This document shows, piece after piece, positions 1 through 7,665 of a stretch of 35,265 bases of DNA. The stretch's first letter is position 1, and each line of letters opens with the position of its first letter. The stretch is from Gemmatimonadales bacterium (GTDB lineage Bacteria; Gemmatimonadota; Gemmatimonadetes; Gemmatimonadales; JACORV01): positions 1-35,265 of the forward strand of contig DATJUT010000090.1 in assembly GCA_035502185.1 (NCBI GenBank), written 5' to 3'. Made by a program: the position numbers and the translations under genes. The notes under the pieces were generated by a model. The model saw nothing but the letters and a program-made list of their open reading frames with translations, had not been told where the DNA came from and searched no databases.

Positions 1-519
1 GCGCCCGCGCGGGAGCGGGGCACGAAGATGCTGAAGCTCGGCGACCAGCTGTGGACCTACGACCCCGGCACCGACCGCACGATCATGATCTCCGGCAGCA
101 TGCTGCGGCAGTCGGTGATGGGCTCCGATCTCTCGTACGAAGACATGATGGAGGACCCGCGGCTGGAGCGCTCCTACGCGGCGGAGGTCGCGGGCGCCGA
201 GGACGTGGACGGCCGGCGCTGCTGGGTCGTGCAGCTCACCGCGAAAGTGGAGGGGCTCGCCTACCAGACCCGGCGCGCGTGGGTGGACGCCGAGCGGTTC
301 GTCCCGCTGCGGGAGGACCTGTTCGCCAAGGGCGGGCGGCTCCTGAAGACGATGCGGCTGAGTGACGTGAGGGAGATCGAGGGCCGCTGGGTGCCGATGC
401 GCGCGACGTACCGGGACGTGCTGAAGGACGGCGGGGGCACCGAGTTCGTCATGCGGTCCGTCGAATTCGACGCAGCGATCCCCGACTACCTCCTCTCCAA
501 GGCGGCCCTCAGAAGGTAG
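1..519 (+). CDS. LolA-like outer membrane lipoprotein-sorting protein, 5' partial
   Basis: The reading frame is open from the first base of the window and ends at TAG 517-519, so the N-terminal part with the signal peptide lies outside. The visible 172 residues match the C-terminal half of the LolA-like family (COG2834, Pfam LolA_like PF17131): a G-T-K-M-L-K strand, then W-T-Y-D-P, then the typical S-G-S-M-L-R-Q-S-V-M-G-S-D stretch followed by S-Y-E-D-M. Members are periplasmic half-barrels that bind acyl chains or lipoproteins; in many diderm phyla this subfamily accompanies RND exporters or lipid transport rather than LolCDE. An internal ATG at position 28 exists but starting there would delete conserved strands, so it is not the start. 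The next gene, Lnt-like, also concerns lipoproteins, but an 82-nt gap separates them. Exact cargo cannot be told from the sequence. Confidence 0.85.
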   Translation, partial: APARERGTKMLKLGDQLWTYDPGTDRTIMISGSMLRQSVMGSDLSYEDMMEDPRLERSYAAEVAGAEDVDGRRCWVVQLTAKVEGLAYQTRRAWVDAERFVPLREDLFAKGGRLLKTMRLSDVREIEGRWVPMRATYRDVLKDGGGTEFVMRSVEFDAAIPDYLLSKAALRR

Positions 520-601
520 GCGCCGGAGTCCGCCCGCCCTCCGGCTCGCGCGCCGGAGCGGGAGCGCCTAAGATTGGCCGTCACCGAGGACGGGGGCGGG
601 C

Positions 602-2071
602 GTGGACCTGGTGGTCGCGGTGCTCATCAGCGGCGGGATGTGGTATGCCTCGAGCGGCATCTACCACGTCTGGCCGCTGGCGTGGCTCGCGCCCGTGCCG
701 CTGCTGATCGTGCTGCCGGAGCTGCCGGCGCCCCGCGCCGCGCTCGCCGCCTTCGCGGGTCCCGCCATCGGCGCGGCGAGCTTCGTGGTGGCCTATTGGG
801 GCGTGCTGCCGCCCGCGATGCTGGCGGTGCTGGTGGTCGCGCTGGCCGCACCCTGGGCCGCGGTGGCGCTCGGCTGGCGCGCCATCGCGCGGCGCACCGG
901 CCCCGTGATCACGGCCGTCGCCTACGCCGCGCTGGTCGTGCTCGAGGAGTTCCTCGTCGCGCAGGTCTCGCCCAACGGCACGTTCGGGAGCCTGGCCTAC
1001 ACGCAGGCCGATGTGCTCGCGGTCATCCAGCTCGCGTCGGTGACCGGCATCCTGGGCATCACCTTCGTCGTGTCGCTCGGCACGGCCGCGCTGGCCGTGA
1101 TGTGGCGCGCGCGGGACTCGCGCCACTCGCGCGAGGCCGCCTTCGGGGTCGCCGCCATCGCGGTCGCGGCCACCCTGGTGTTCGGCGACCTGCGGCTCGC
1201 GGCGCCCGCGCCGAGCACCATCGTGCGCGTCGGCCTGGCGGCCAGCGACACCGCGAACCGCCCGTTCGCCGAAACCGGCGCCGATGCGGCCCGGGTGGCG
1301 CGCGGCTACGCGGGGCGCGTCGCGGCGCTGGCCGCGCGGGGCCTGCAGTACGTGGTGCTGCCGGAGAAGCTCGTCGCCGTCCGGCCGCCGGACGATTACG
1401 GCGCCCGCGTGGCGCTCGCCTCGGTCGCGCGCCGCTACCGCCTGACGCTGGTCGCCGGCCTCAACGCCGTCGGCGAGACGCCGCCGCACAACCTCGCGAC
1501 CGTGTTCGGCCCCGACGGCCGCACCGTGCTCGAGTACGACAAGATCCACCTGGTGCCCGGCCTCGAGGACGGCTACTTCCGCGGCACCACGCCCGGCCTG
1601 CTGCCCGACACGGCCCTGACCGCCGGCGTCGCCATCTGCAAGGACCTCGACTTCGTGCCGCTGGGCCTCGCCCACGCGCGCGCCGGCGTCGCGCTGCTGC
1701 TCGTGCCGGCGTGGGACTTCGGGGCCGACGGCTGGCTCCACAGCCGGATGGCCGTGCTGCGGGGCGTCGAGGGCGGGTACGCGGTGGCGCGCGCCGCGTC
1801 GGACGGGCGCCTGACGGTGAGCGACGCCCGCGGGCGGATCCTCGCCGAGCGCGCGTCGGACGAGGCGCCCGACGTGCTGGTCGCGGCCGCCGTGCGCGTC
1901 GCGCCGGGCGGCACGTTCTACAGCCGCACCGGCGACTGGTTCGCCGGATTGTGCCTCGTGCTCGCGGCCGCGTGCGCCATCGCGGCCCGGCGCCGCGCCG
2001 CCACGGCCGACGCGGGCGGCGCGCCCACGAGCCAGCGGCAGACGAAGGACCGCCAGCCGCTGCCCCGGTAG
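602..2071 (+). CDS. Apolipoprotein N-acyltransferase-like membrane protein with nitrilase domain
   Basis: Predicted 489 residues from GTG. Residues 1-200 hold about six hydrophobic segments, including the P-L-A-W-L-A-P-V-P-L motif near 25-34 typical of Lnt. Residues 207-430 form a carbon-nitrogen hydrolase domain with a complete catalytic triad: Glu255 (V-L-P-E-K), Lys314 (Y-D-K-I-H-L-V-P-G) and Cys346 (A-I-C-K-D). A last membrane segment follows at about 447-462. This is the layout of Lnt, which adds the third acyl chain to lipoproteins at the periplasmic face of the inner membrane; length is close to E. coli Lnt (512). The N-terminal half and the motif after Cys346 are divergent, so a paralogue acting on another amine is possible. 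I do not assign lnt. A G-rich Shine-Dalgarno-like stretch precedes the GTG; a TAAGAT box at 569-574 could be its -10. Confidence 0.8.
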   Translation: MDLVVAVLISGGMWYASSGIYHVWPLAWLAPVPLLIVLPELPAPRAALAAFAGPAIGAASFVVAYWGVLPPAMLAVLVVALAAPWAAVALGWRAIARRTGPVITAVAYAALVVLEEFLVAQVSPNGTFGSLAYTQADVLAVIQLASVTGILGITFVVSLGTAALAVMWRARDSRHSREAAFGVAAIAVAATLVFGDLRLAAPAPSTIVRVGLAASDTANRPFAETGADAARVARGYAGRVAALAARGLQYVVLPEKLVAVRPPDDYGARVALASVARRYRLTLVAGLNAVGETPPHNLATVFGPDGRTVLEYDKIHLVPGLEDGYFRGTTPGLLPDTALTAGVAICKDLDFVPLGLAHARAGVALLLVPAWDFGADGWLHSRMAVLRGVEGGYAVARAASDGRLTVSDARGRILAERASDEAPDVLVAAAVRVAPGGTFYSRTGDWFAGLCLVLAAACAIAARRRAATADAGGAPTSQRQTKDRQPLPR

Positions 2072-2391
2072 TTCGGCGCCCGGTCGTCCGGGAGGGTTTC
2101 CGACCGGCCCGGGCACGCTCGCCGGGGCAACCGCGCGGCTTCTTGCGTTCTGCCGTCGCCTAGACGCAGAATGCCACGCGTCGGGGCCAGGTCGGGCGAC
2201 CTGGGTCCGCCGGATGCGAAATGGCGTAACTCGCGTCGCTGCAACGAGGAGGGCGTCGTCCGTTACCGGCCGTGGCGGCCTGGTGTCATCCTTGCGTTGC
2301 ATTAGGCCACTATCGGCACACGCGGTCGCCGCGAGTCGATCCGGGCCGGGGTGACGGGTGTCCGCGCGACCACTTTGCACGGAGTCGGCCG
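2072..2391 (+). other. 320-nt gene-free region, structured leader of the pilin gene
   Basis: No frame here has start, ribosome site and coding bias. It contains a strong hairpin at 2187-2204 (CCAGGTC, loop GGGC, GACCTGG) and a weaker stem TTCTGC/GCAGAA around 2148-2171. The part from 2272 on reads open into the pilin frame, but its translation has no secretion signal and the codon use is not that of neighbours, so I take it as untranslated leader. No known riboswitch consensus fits. Confidence 0.4.
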
Positions 2392-2775
2392 CTGAAGAAG
2401 AGTTCCCGAGGCTTCACGCTCATCGAGCTGCTGATGGTCATCGTGATCATCGGGATACTCGTGACGGTCCTGATTCCGCGGTGGGCCGCCGCGCGGGACA
2501 AGGCGTCCGTCGCGGCGATGACCTCCGACCTCAGGAACCTGGCCACGGCGGAGGAGGCGTACTTCGACGACTACTCCGCGTACGCGCCCTCGCCGGCGCA
2601 GCTGTCCATGTACGCCCCGTCGTCGGGGACCACCGTGCAGATCCTCGAGGCGACGGGCGGCGGCTGGTCCGCGTCCGCGTCGAGCACCTGGACGCTGCGG
2701 CAGTGCTACGTCTTCTACGGGAACGCGGTGCCGGTCGGGCCGGCGACGCTGGAGGGCCTGATCACCTGCAACTAG
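2392..2775 (+). CDS. Type IV prepilin-like protein (PilA/GspG type), probable CTG start
   Basis: 127 residues. Read from CTG at 2392 the N-terminus is M-K-K-S-S-R-G followed by F-T-L-I-E-L-L, a textbook class III prepilin leader: short, basic, cleaved after Gly7 by prepilin peptidase with N-methylation of Phe, and Glu at mature position 5. The hydrophobic helix runs to about residue 27. The C-terminal domain is short and ends with two cysteines 22 residues apart (Cys104 and Cys126), likely a disulfide loop. No ATG, GTG or TTG lies in a useful position; GGAG at 2381-2384 stands 7 nt before the CTG, which decides the start. The next in-frame candidate, GTG 2272, would add 40 residues in front of the leader, which prepilin peptidase substrates do not have. 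Role: subunit or minor pilin of a type IV pilus or type II secretion pseudopilus; no assembly genes are next to it. Confidence 0.85.
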   Translation: MKKSSRGFTLIELLMVIVIIGILVTVLIPRWAAARDKASVAAMTSDLRNLATAEEAYFDDYSAYAPSPAQLSMYAPSSGTTVQILEATGGGWSASASSTWTLRQCYVFYGNAVPVGPATLEGLITCN

Positions 2776-2818
2776 CCGGCCCGCCGCGGGGCGGCCCGCG
2801 CCGCCCGGCTCCGCGGGC

Positions 2819-3148
2819 TCAGGCCACGCGCTGCACGACGACCGCGGTCCCGTAGCACAGCACTTCGGTCGCCGACGCCTGCCTGCCCACCTCGGACGAC
2901 TCGTAGCGCAGCCCCAGGATCGCGTTGGCCCCGAGGGCCCCGGCGTGCTCGACCAGCCGGTCGTAGGCCTGCTGGCGGGTCTGCTCGCACATCTCGGTGT
3001 AGGCGCCGATCTGACCGCCCACGATGGATTTCAGCCCGCCCATGATCCCCTGGCCGATGGTGGGCGCGCGCACGACGATGCCGCGCACCAGGCCCTTGTA
3101 CTCGAGGATCCGGTAGCCGTCGATCGAGAACGTGGTCGTGACCTGCAT
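2819..3148 (-). CDS. YbjQ family (UPF0145) heavy-metal-binding-domain-like protein
   Basis: 109 residues, the usual length for YbjQ/UPF0145 (COG0393). The N-terminal V-T-T-F-S-I-D-G-Y strand, the G-L-V-R-G-I-V-V-R segment, a G-G-L-K-S-I-V-G-G-Q glycine-rich turn, and the A-L-G-A-N-A-I-L-G-L-R-Y motif are all in place. Family members form pentameric rings; their function is unknown, although the fold is named after heavy-metal-binding domains. The ATG has GGGAG 6 nt upstream. It is convergent with the pilin gene, 43 nt apart. Nothing suggests it belongs to a larger operon. Confidence 0.9.
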   Translation of the reverse strand: MQVTTTFSIDGYRILEYKGLVRGIVVRAPTIGQGIMGGLKSIVGGQIGAYTEMCEQTRQQAYDRLVEHAGALGANAILGLRYESSEVGRQASATEVLCYGTAVVVQRVA

Positions 3149-3272
3149 CGGAAGCTCCCGTGATGAGAGGTGGGACGGTCGTCAGCTCTCGTACTGCGCC
3201 GCGCGCTTCGGGTGGGGCCGTCCACCAGCCGGAGATGCTACCTCGCCGCGCGGCCTCCGGGAAGCCGCGCGT

Positions 3273-4235
3273 TTACCGGAATCCGAGCTCCAGGTCCACG
3301 AGCAGGCCCACGTTGTGCTGCAGCTCCGAGCGGATGCCGATCGTGGAACACGAGAAGGGGTCGCAGATCTGTCCCGACGTCTCGCTGGGCAGCCACGCCA
3401 GCTGGTCGACCAGCGCGCCGACGATGAACAGCCGCGGCACGATCCGGTAGCGCAATCCGGCCCCGAGATCCACGGTCCACGTGGACTTGAACGGGCTGCG
3501 GAACAGCGCGCCCGCCCCCGCGCGGACAAATACCTGCCCCTCCTGGAAGCGGGTCACTCCGAACGCCCGCTCCCAGTCGAGCGTCACGAAGGTCCGCGCG
3601 TCGCTCACGTCCTGGCCGGAATTCCGGTTTCGGCTCTGCCGGACCGCCCTCAGCAGGAACGTGTTCCGGTCGGTCGCGAGCCCGACCGCGCCGCCGAACG
3701 CCATCGTGGTGTTGAAGAGGCCGTCGGGGTTCAGGGCGCCGGCCTCGATCCGGACGAAGGGCTCGGCCGGCGCTTCGAACCGCTGAGGCTCGAACTCCGG
3801 CAGGACGCCGAGCCCGGGCGGGCGCCGGCTCCGCGCCGCCATGCGCTGCGTCTCCCGGGTGTCGCCGTAGAGGCGCAGCGTCGCGGCGGTCCCCGCCGGC
3901 AGGTCGGCGAGACGGACGGCGTGCGCGCCGGCCCAATACGGGTGCACCTGGAAGCGCCGGACCAGCGTGTCCGCGCCGCTCGCGACGGCGAGGACGAACG
4001 CCGACTGGTCGCCGCGCCGCGCGTCCCGGAAGGACGGCGTGCCCGGCCCCGCCACCTCGACCAGGTACACCACGCCGCGCCGCAGCGCGACGACGACGGT
4101 GTCGGTCGAGTCGCTGAAGCGGTGCTCGAGCACCGGCACGAGGCCGCTGTCGCGCGCGGGCACCGCGCCCTGGCCGAGGAGGGGAGCCGGCGCCGCGAGC
4201 AGCAGGCCGACGACGAGCGACGGGTGGAAGCGCAC
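3273..4235 (-). CDS. Exported hypothetical protein with probable C-terminal outer-membrane barrel
   Basis: 320 residues from GTG at 4235, chosen because GGAG stands 6 nt upstream and the product then begins directly with a basic residue and a hydrophobic signal (about residues 3-22, ending L-L-G-Q-G). An ATG 33 nt further upstream would place charged residues in front without a ribosome site. Residues 25-140 look like a beta-rich soluble domain; 160-320 show alternating amphipathic strands with aromatic girdle residues and the protein ends in G-F-R, as many outer-membrane barrels end in an aromatic plus a polar residue. Two cysteines (I-C-D-P-F-S-C) probably form a loop disulfide. I do not recognise the family. 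It stands alone, divergent from the next small exported protein. Confidence 0.65.
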   Translation of the reverse strand: MRFHPSLVVGLLLAAPAPLLGQGAVPARDSGLVPVLEHRFSDSTDTVVVALRRGVVYLVEVAGPGTPSFRDARRGDQSAFVLAVASGADTLVRRFQVHPYWAGAHAVRLADLPAGTAATLRLYGDTRETQRMAARSRRPPGLGVLPEFEPQRFEAPAEPFVRIEAGALNPDGLFNTTMAFGGAVGLATDRNTFLLRAVRQSRNRNSGQDVSDARTFVTLDWERAFGVTRFQEGQVFVRAGAGALFRSPFKSTWTVDLGAGLRYRIVPRLFIVGALVDQLAWLPSETSGQICDPFSCSTIGIRSELQHNVGLLVDLELGFR

Positions 4236-4489
4236 GCGACACTCCTGGTCGGATGAGGGAACCTGCACGGCGGCAGAAAGCGTAGAGCGGCGGCGTCACT
4301 CGGGCGTCATGCGGCGCCGGCGGCCCCGCAGCCGCCGGGTCCGCAGGCTCAGTGCCGCCGACAAACCGAGACTCCCCCTCGTGATTGGCTTCCAGCCTTG
4401 ACGTTCGCTTGACCCGGGCCGGCTACGAGTTGGACGCAACCGCGGAGCCGCGAGCCGGCTCGCGGAACCGGTGCACCAGGGAGCGAGCG

Positions 4490-5056
4490 ATGACACGCAC
4501 ACGCCGCATTCCGATCGCGGCCCTCGCGGGCCTCGGCATCCTGGGCTGGCTGGCGCCGCTCCCCGCGCAGGCGCCGCCGCGGCTGGCGGCCGGGGCGCGC
4601 GTGCGCGTGACCGCGCCGTTCGCCGGACTGAAGGCGGCGACCGGCACCGTCCGCGCGGTGCTCGCCGGTGAAATCGTCGTCGAGCCGGACTATCCGGGCG
4701 CCTGGCGCCGGGCCGGTCTCCGCCCGGACTCGGCCGGCGTGGGGGTGCCGCTCGACTCGGTGCGCAGCCTCGACGTGGCCGTGGGCTCGCACCGGCACTT
4801 TCTCGCGGGCGCGGGGGTGGGCGCGCTGCTCCTCGGGACCGTCAGCGCCGCTTCGGCCGCGGATTGCACGGGCTTCATCTGTTTTTCGCCCGCCGCGGTG
4901 GGGGCCGCCGGCGCGCTGGCCGGCGGGCTGCTGGGCGGCCTCATCGGCGTGCTGATCGTCACCGACGAGTGGGAGAGCGTGCCGCTGGGCGGCGATCGGA
5001 TCTCCCTCGTGCCGGCGCCGGACGGCCGGGGCCTCGGCGTGGCGATCAGGTTCTAG
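4490..5056 (+). CDS. Exported hypothetical protein with glycine-rich helices
   Basis: 188 residues from ATG 4490, with GGGAG 6 nt upstream. An upstream in-frame ATG at 4385 is open but lacks a ribosome site, and the signal peptide only fits the downstream start. Residues 1-24 form a signal peptide (basic T-R-T-R-R, hydrophobic core, P-A-Q-A cleavage). Residues 30-95 are a small beta domain similar in pattern to KOW/SH3-like proteins (R-V-R-V-T-A-P-F, T-G-T-V-R-A-V, E-I-V-V-E). Two Gly/Ala-rich hydrophobic segments follow at about 105-127 and 135-160, separated by a Cys pair (D-C-T-G-F-I-C). Such glycine-zipper-like helices occur in small envelope proteins. Function unknown. Confidence 0.65.
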   Translation: MTRTRRIPIAALAGLGILGWLAPLPAQAPPRLAAGARVRVTAPFAGLKAATGTVRAVLAGEIVVEPDYPGAWRRAGLRPDSAGVGVPLDSVRSLDVAVGSHRHFLAGAGVGALLLGTVSAASAADCTGFICFSPAAVGAAGALAGGLLGGLIGVLIVTDEWESVPLGGDRISLVPAPDGRGLGVAIRF

Positions 5057-5184
5057 GCGGGGCCGCGCCCGTCGGCGCGGCGCCGGTCGGTGGTGTCAGC
5101 CCGGCCGGCTCGACGTAGTCCTCCGGCGGATCCGGGAACCGGCGGCGGATGCGGCACGCGGCCCTAGCACGCCCCGCGGCCGAG

Positions 5185-5213
5185 TTGCCGGGCGCCGCGG
5201 CGCGGGCTACGTT
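5185..5213 (+). promoter_or_regulatory. Candidate sigma-70-type promoter of the YtxH-like gene
   Basis: TTGCCG at 5185-5190 and TACGTT at 5208-5213 are separated by exactly 17 nt and lie 27 nt before the ATG. Transcription would begin near 5220. Recognised by eye only. Confidence 0.45.
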
Positions 5214-5239
5214 CTCGTCCCCGCAGCCGGGAGAGGGCG

Positions 5240-5488
5240 ATGAACCGCGAAGCTGGAGACGGCAAGGCCCGCACGTTCGCGGCGGGCCTCATCCTGGGAG
5301 CGCTGGTGGGGGCCGGCCTGGCCCTGCTGCTCGCGCCGCAGTCGGGCGCCGAGACGCGGCGCACCCTGGCGCGGCGGGCACGCCAGATCACCGGCGACGC
5401 GCGCGACCGCTACGACGAGGCGCGCGAGCGGGTCCGCCGGGCGCGGGCGCACCGGCGGCACCTCCGCGACGAGACTAGCGCCGAGTGA
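5240..5488 (+). CDS. YtxH domain-containing small membrane-anchored protein
   Basis: 82 residues. One membrane segment at about 12-31 (F-A-A-G-L-I-L-G-A-L-V-G-A-G-L-A-L-L-L) is followed by the family hallmark A-P-Q-S-G-A-E-T-R-R and a highly charged Arg-rich helix to the end. This is the YtxH pattern (COG4980), small stress-associated proteins of unknown mechanism, often called gas-vesicle-like although unrelated to gas vesicles. The ATG is preceded by GGGAGAGG. The stop codon region overlaps the end of the convergent TPR gene by 14 nt. Confidence 0.85.
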   Translation: MNREAGDGKARTFAAGLILGALVGAGLALLLAPQSGAETRRTLARRARQITGDARDRYDEARERVRRARAHRRHLRDETSAE

Positions 5489-6260
5489 TCTTCTGCAGCA
5501 GCTCGGCCGCGCGCTGCTTGTACGACGGGTCGCCCACGTCGCAGCCCAGCGGCAGGCGCGCCACCTCCTGGAGGTGCGGCCGCGCCTGGGCCTGGTGGTC
5601 GTCGTCGATCAGCGACTCGGCGAGGTCGAGGTGATGGTAGATGTTCTGCGGGTTGAGCTGGATCGCGCGGTCGAAGTAGATCGTCGCGCTGTCCCACGAC
5701 GCCGCACCGAAGATCGAAGCCCCGAGGAAGGTCCGCGCGAAGAACTTGGTGATCCCCGGCAGGCGCATGATCTCCGCGTTCCAGCGGCCGAGCACGTGCA
5801 GCGCGCCGTCGTGCCGGGGATCGAGCTCGACGGCCCGCAGCGCCTCGTCGCGCACCAGGCGCGCCGAGCGCACCCGCTCCTTGGCGCTCTTGGTGAGCGC
5901 CACCCGGCCCGCGGCCACGGCGACCATGTAGTGGCCGTCGGCGCCCAGCGAGTCGATCCGGACCGCGCGCCGCGCCAGCGCCAGGGCCTCGGCGTAGACC
6001 GAGTCGCGCTGCGTGCGCTCGGCGTCGGGCATCAGCTTGCCGATGTCGGTCAGCTCCCGCGACGCCTTCCAGTTCGCCTCGTAGTTGAGCGAGTCGAGCG
6101 CGAGCGCCTCGCGGAAGTGCGCCAGCGCCGCCGGCGAGCTGCGCGCGCAGCGGGCGGTGTCGCCCGCGGCGAGGTGGGCGGCCACGTCCTGCGCGGCCAG
6201 CGGCAGGGCGGCGCCGAGGAGCAGGGCGGCGAGCGTGGGGGGGAGCGCTATCGCACGCAT
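5475..6260 (-). CDS. Exported tetratricopeptide-repeat protein
   Basis: 261 residues. The first 23 residues are a signal peptide (M-R-A-I-A-L-P-P-T-L-A-A-L-L-L, cleaved after L-A-A-Q). The rest is helical with TPR-like pairs: A-L-A-H-F-R-E-A-L-A-L-D near 44-56, A-L-A-L-A-R-R-A-V-R-I-D near 92-104, a long basic helix, and A-T-I-Y-F-D-R-A-I-Q-L-N-P near 191-203. The layout resembles the bacterial TPR proteins related to regulator of microtubule dynamics (RMD1), but that link is a judgement by eye. GGAG lies 8 nt before ATG. It is divergent from the thymidine phosphorylase gene with only 32 nt between the two start codons, so both promoters must extend into the neighbouring coding sequence or overlap. 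Confidence 0.8.
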   Translation of the reverse strand: MRAIALPPTLAALLLGAALPLAAQDVAAHLAAGDTARCARSSPAALAHFREALALDSLNYEANWKASRELTDIGKLMPDAERTQRDSVYAEALALARRAVRIDSLGADGHYMVAVAAGRVALTKSAKERVRSARLVRDEALRAVELDPRHDGALHVLGRWNAEIMRLPGITKFFARTFLGASIFGAASWDSATIYFDRAIQLNPQNIYHHLDLAESLIDDDHQAQARPHLQEVARLPLGCDVGDPSYKQRAAELLQKITRR

Positions 6261-6292
6261 GGACGGCTCTCCGATGCGGGAAAGGTGGCCTA

Positions 6293-7624
6293 ATGTTCGT
6301 CCCCGCCCTCATCGAGCGCAAGCGCGACGGCGGCGTCCTCAGCGCCGCCGAGTGGCGCGAGCTGCTGACGGCCTACCAGGCCGGCGCGGTGCCCGACTAC
6401 CAGATCGCGGCGCTGTTGATGGCCTGCTTCCTGAAGGGTCTCGCGCGCGAGGAGACGGCCGGCCTGCTGGACGGGATGATGGCCTCCGGGAGCCGGCTCG
6501 ACTTCGCCGCGCTCGGCCGGCGGGTGGTGGACAAGCACTCCACCGGCGGCGTCGGCGACAAGGTGTCGCTGATTCTCGCGCCGCTGGCCGCCGCGTGCGG
6601 CGTCGCGGTGCCGATGATGAGCGGCCGCGGCCTCGGCCACACCGGCGGCACGCTCGACAAGCTGGAGAGCATCCCGGGCTTCCGCACCGACCTGTCGCTC
6701 GAGCAGACGCGCGCCCAGGTGGAGCGGATCGGCTGCGCGATGATCGGCCAGACGCCCGAGATCGCGCCGGTGGACAAGAAGCTCTACGCGCTGCGCGACG
6801 TGACCGCCACGGTCGAGTGCGTGCCCCTGATCGCGGCCAGCATCATGTCCAAGAAGCTGGCAGAGGGCCTGCACGGCCTGGTGCTCGACGTGAAGCAGGG
6901 CAGCGGCGCCTTCATCACCGACGCCGAGCGCTCGCTCACGCTGGCGAAGACGATGATCGAGCTGGGCGAGGACCGCGGCTGCCCGACCGTGGCGCTGCTG
7001 ACGGCGATGGACCGGCCGCTGGGGCGCGCGTGCGGCAACGCGCTCGAGGCGGAGGAGGCGATCATGGGGCTCCGCGGCGAGGGCCCCGAGGACCTGCACG
7101 AGGTCACCCTGGCCGAGGGCGTCGAGATGCTGGTGCTGGCGGGCGAGCGGGACCGCGCCGCGGCGCGCCGCCGGCTCGAGGAGGCCCTGAAGAGCGGGAA
7201 GGCGGCGGAGACGTTCCAGCGGGTCATCGAGGCGCAGGGCGGCAACCCGGCGGTGGTGGACGACCCGTCGCTGCTGCCGCAGGCCGAGGCGGTGGAGGTC
7301 TACTTCGCGCGGAAGTCCGGCACGATCCTGAGGGTGGAGCCGCGCGCGATCGGCCGCGCGGTGGTGGAGATGGGCGGCGGCCGCCGCAAGGTGGAGGACG
7401 CGGTGGATCCGACGGTGGGCTTCGTCATCACCGCGCGGCCCGGCCAGCCGGTGCACGCCTCCGAGCCGCTGGCCTCGATCTTCGCGAAGGACGCGGACGG
7501 GATCGAGCTGGGGCGCAGGGCGCTGGATGCGGCGATTGAGATTGGGGAGGGGCGGGCATCGGCGCTGCCGCTGGTGCAGGCGCGGGTGACGGCCAAGGGG
7601 GTGGAGCGCCTGGGTGAGACGTGA
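6293..7624 (+). CDS. deoA: Thymidine / pyrimidine-nucleoside phosphorylase
   Basis: 443 residues, normal for the family. It splits thymidine or uridine with phosphate into the base and (deoxy)ribose-1-phosphate in cytosolic nucleoside salvage. The phosphate-binding K-H-S-T-G-G-V-G-D-K is at 81-90 and the family signature S-G-R-G-L-G-H-T-G-G-T-L-D-K-L-E at 110-125. The alpha domain, the central alpha/beta domain and the C-terminal domain are all present, ending with G-R-A-S-A-L-P-L-V-Q-A-R. Whether it prefers thymidine (DeoA) or accepts uridine as well (Pdp) cannot be decided here. A purine-rich AAAGGTGG stretch before ATG 6293 serves as ribosome site. It stands alone rather than in a deo operon. 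Confidence 0.95.
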   Translation: MFVPALIERKRDGGVLSAAEWRELLTAYQAGAVPDYQIAALLMACFLKGLAREETAGLLDGMMASGSRLDFAALGRRVVDKHSTGGVGDKVSLILAPLAAACGVAVPMMSGRGLGHTGGTLDKLESIPGFRTDLSLEQTRAQVERIGCAMIGQTPEIAPVDKKLYALRDVTATVECVPLIAASIMSKKLAEGLHGLVLDVKQGSGAFITDAERSLTLAKTMIELGEDRGCPTVALLTAMDRPLGRACGNALEAEEAIMGLRGEGPEDLHEVTLAEGVEMLVLAGERDRAAARRRLEEALKSGKAAETFQRVIEAQGGNPAVVDDPSLLPQAEAVEVYFARKSGTILRVEPRAIGRAVVEMGGGRRKVEDAVDPTVGFVITARPGQPVHASEPLASIFAKDADGIELGRRALDAAIEIGEGRASALPLVQARVTAKGVERLGET

Positions 7625-7665
7625 GAGGTGAGAGGTGACTCTCACCGCTCGCCTCTCACTTTCTT
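7621..7665. terminator. Bidirectional hairpin terminator between deoA and ndh
   Basis: An 18-bp stem (7621-7638 with 7642-7659; one G-U pair, one mismatch) closes on a 3-nt loop and is followed on the plus strand by TTTCTT. Both convergent stop codons fall in the stem. The left arm is itself a short tandem of GTGAGAG words. Confidence 0.65.

Noticed and set aside
2100-2240. Cyclic-di-GMP (GEMM) riboswitch upstream of the pilin
   Set aside because: A GGGCAACC and a GACGCAGAATGCC resemble parts of the GEMM consensus, and GEMM elements do control pilins in some Deltaproteobacteria, but the conserved core bases and stem order do not fit.
581-2380. 599-residue open frame on the minus strand opposite the Lnt-like gene
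   Set aside because: In such GC-rich DNA antisense frames stay open by chance. The translation is Arg/Gly-rich without motifs, while the plus strand has a complete catalytic triad.
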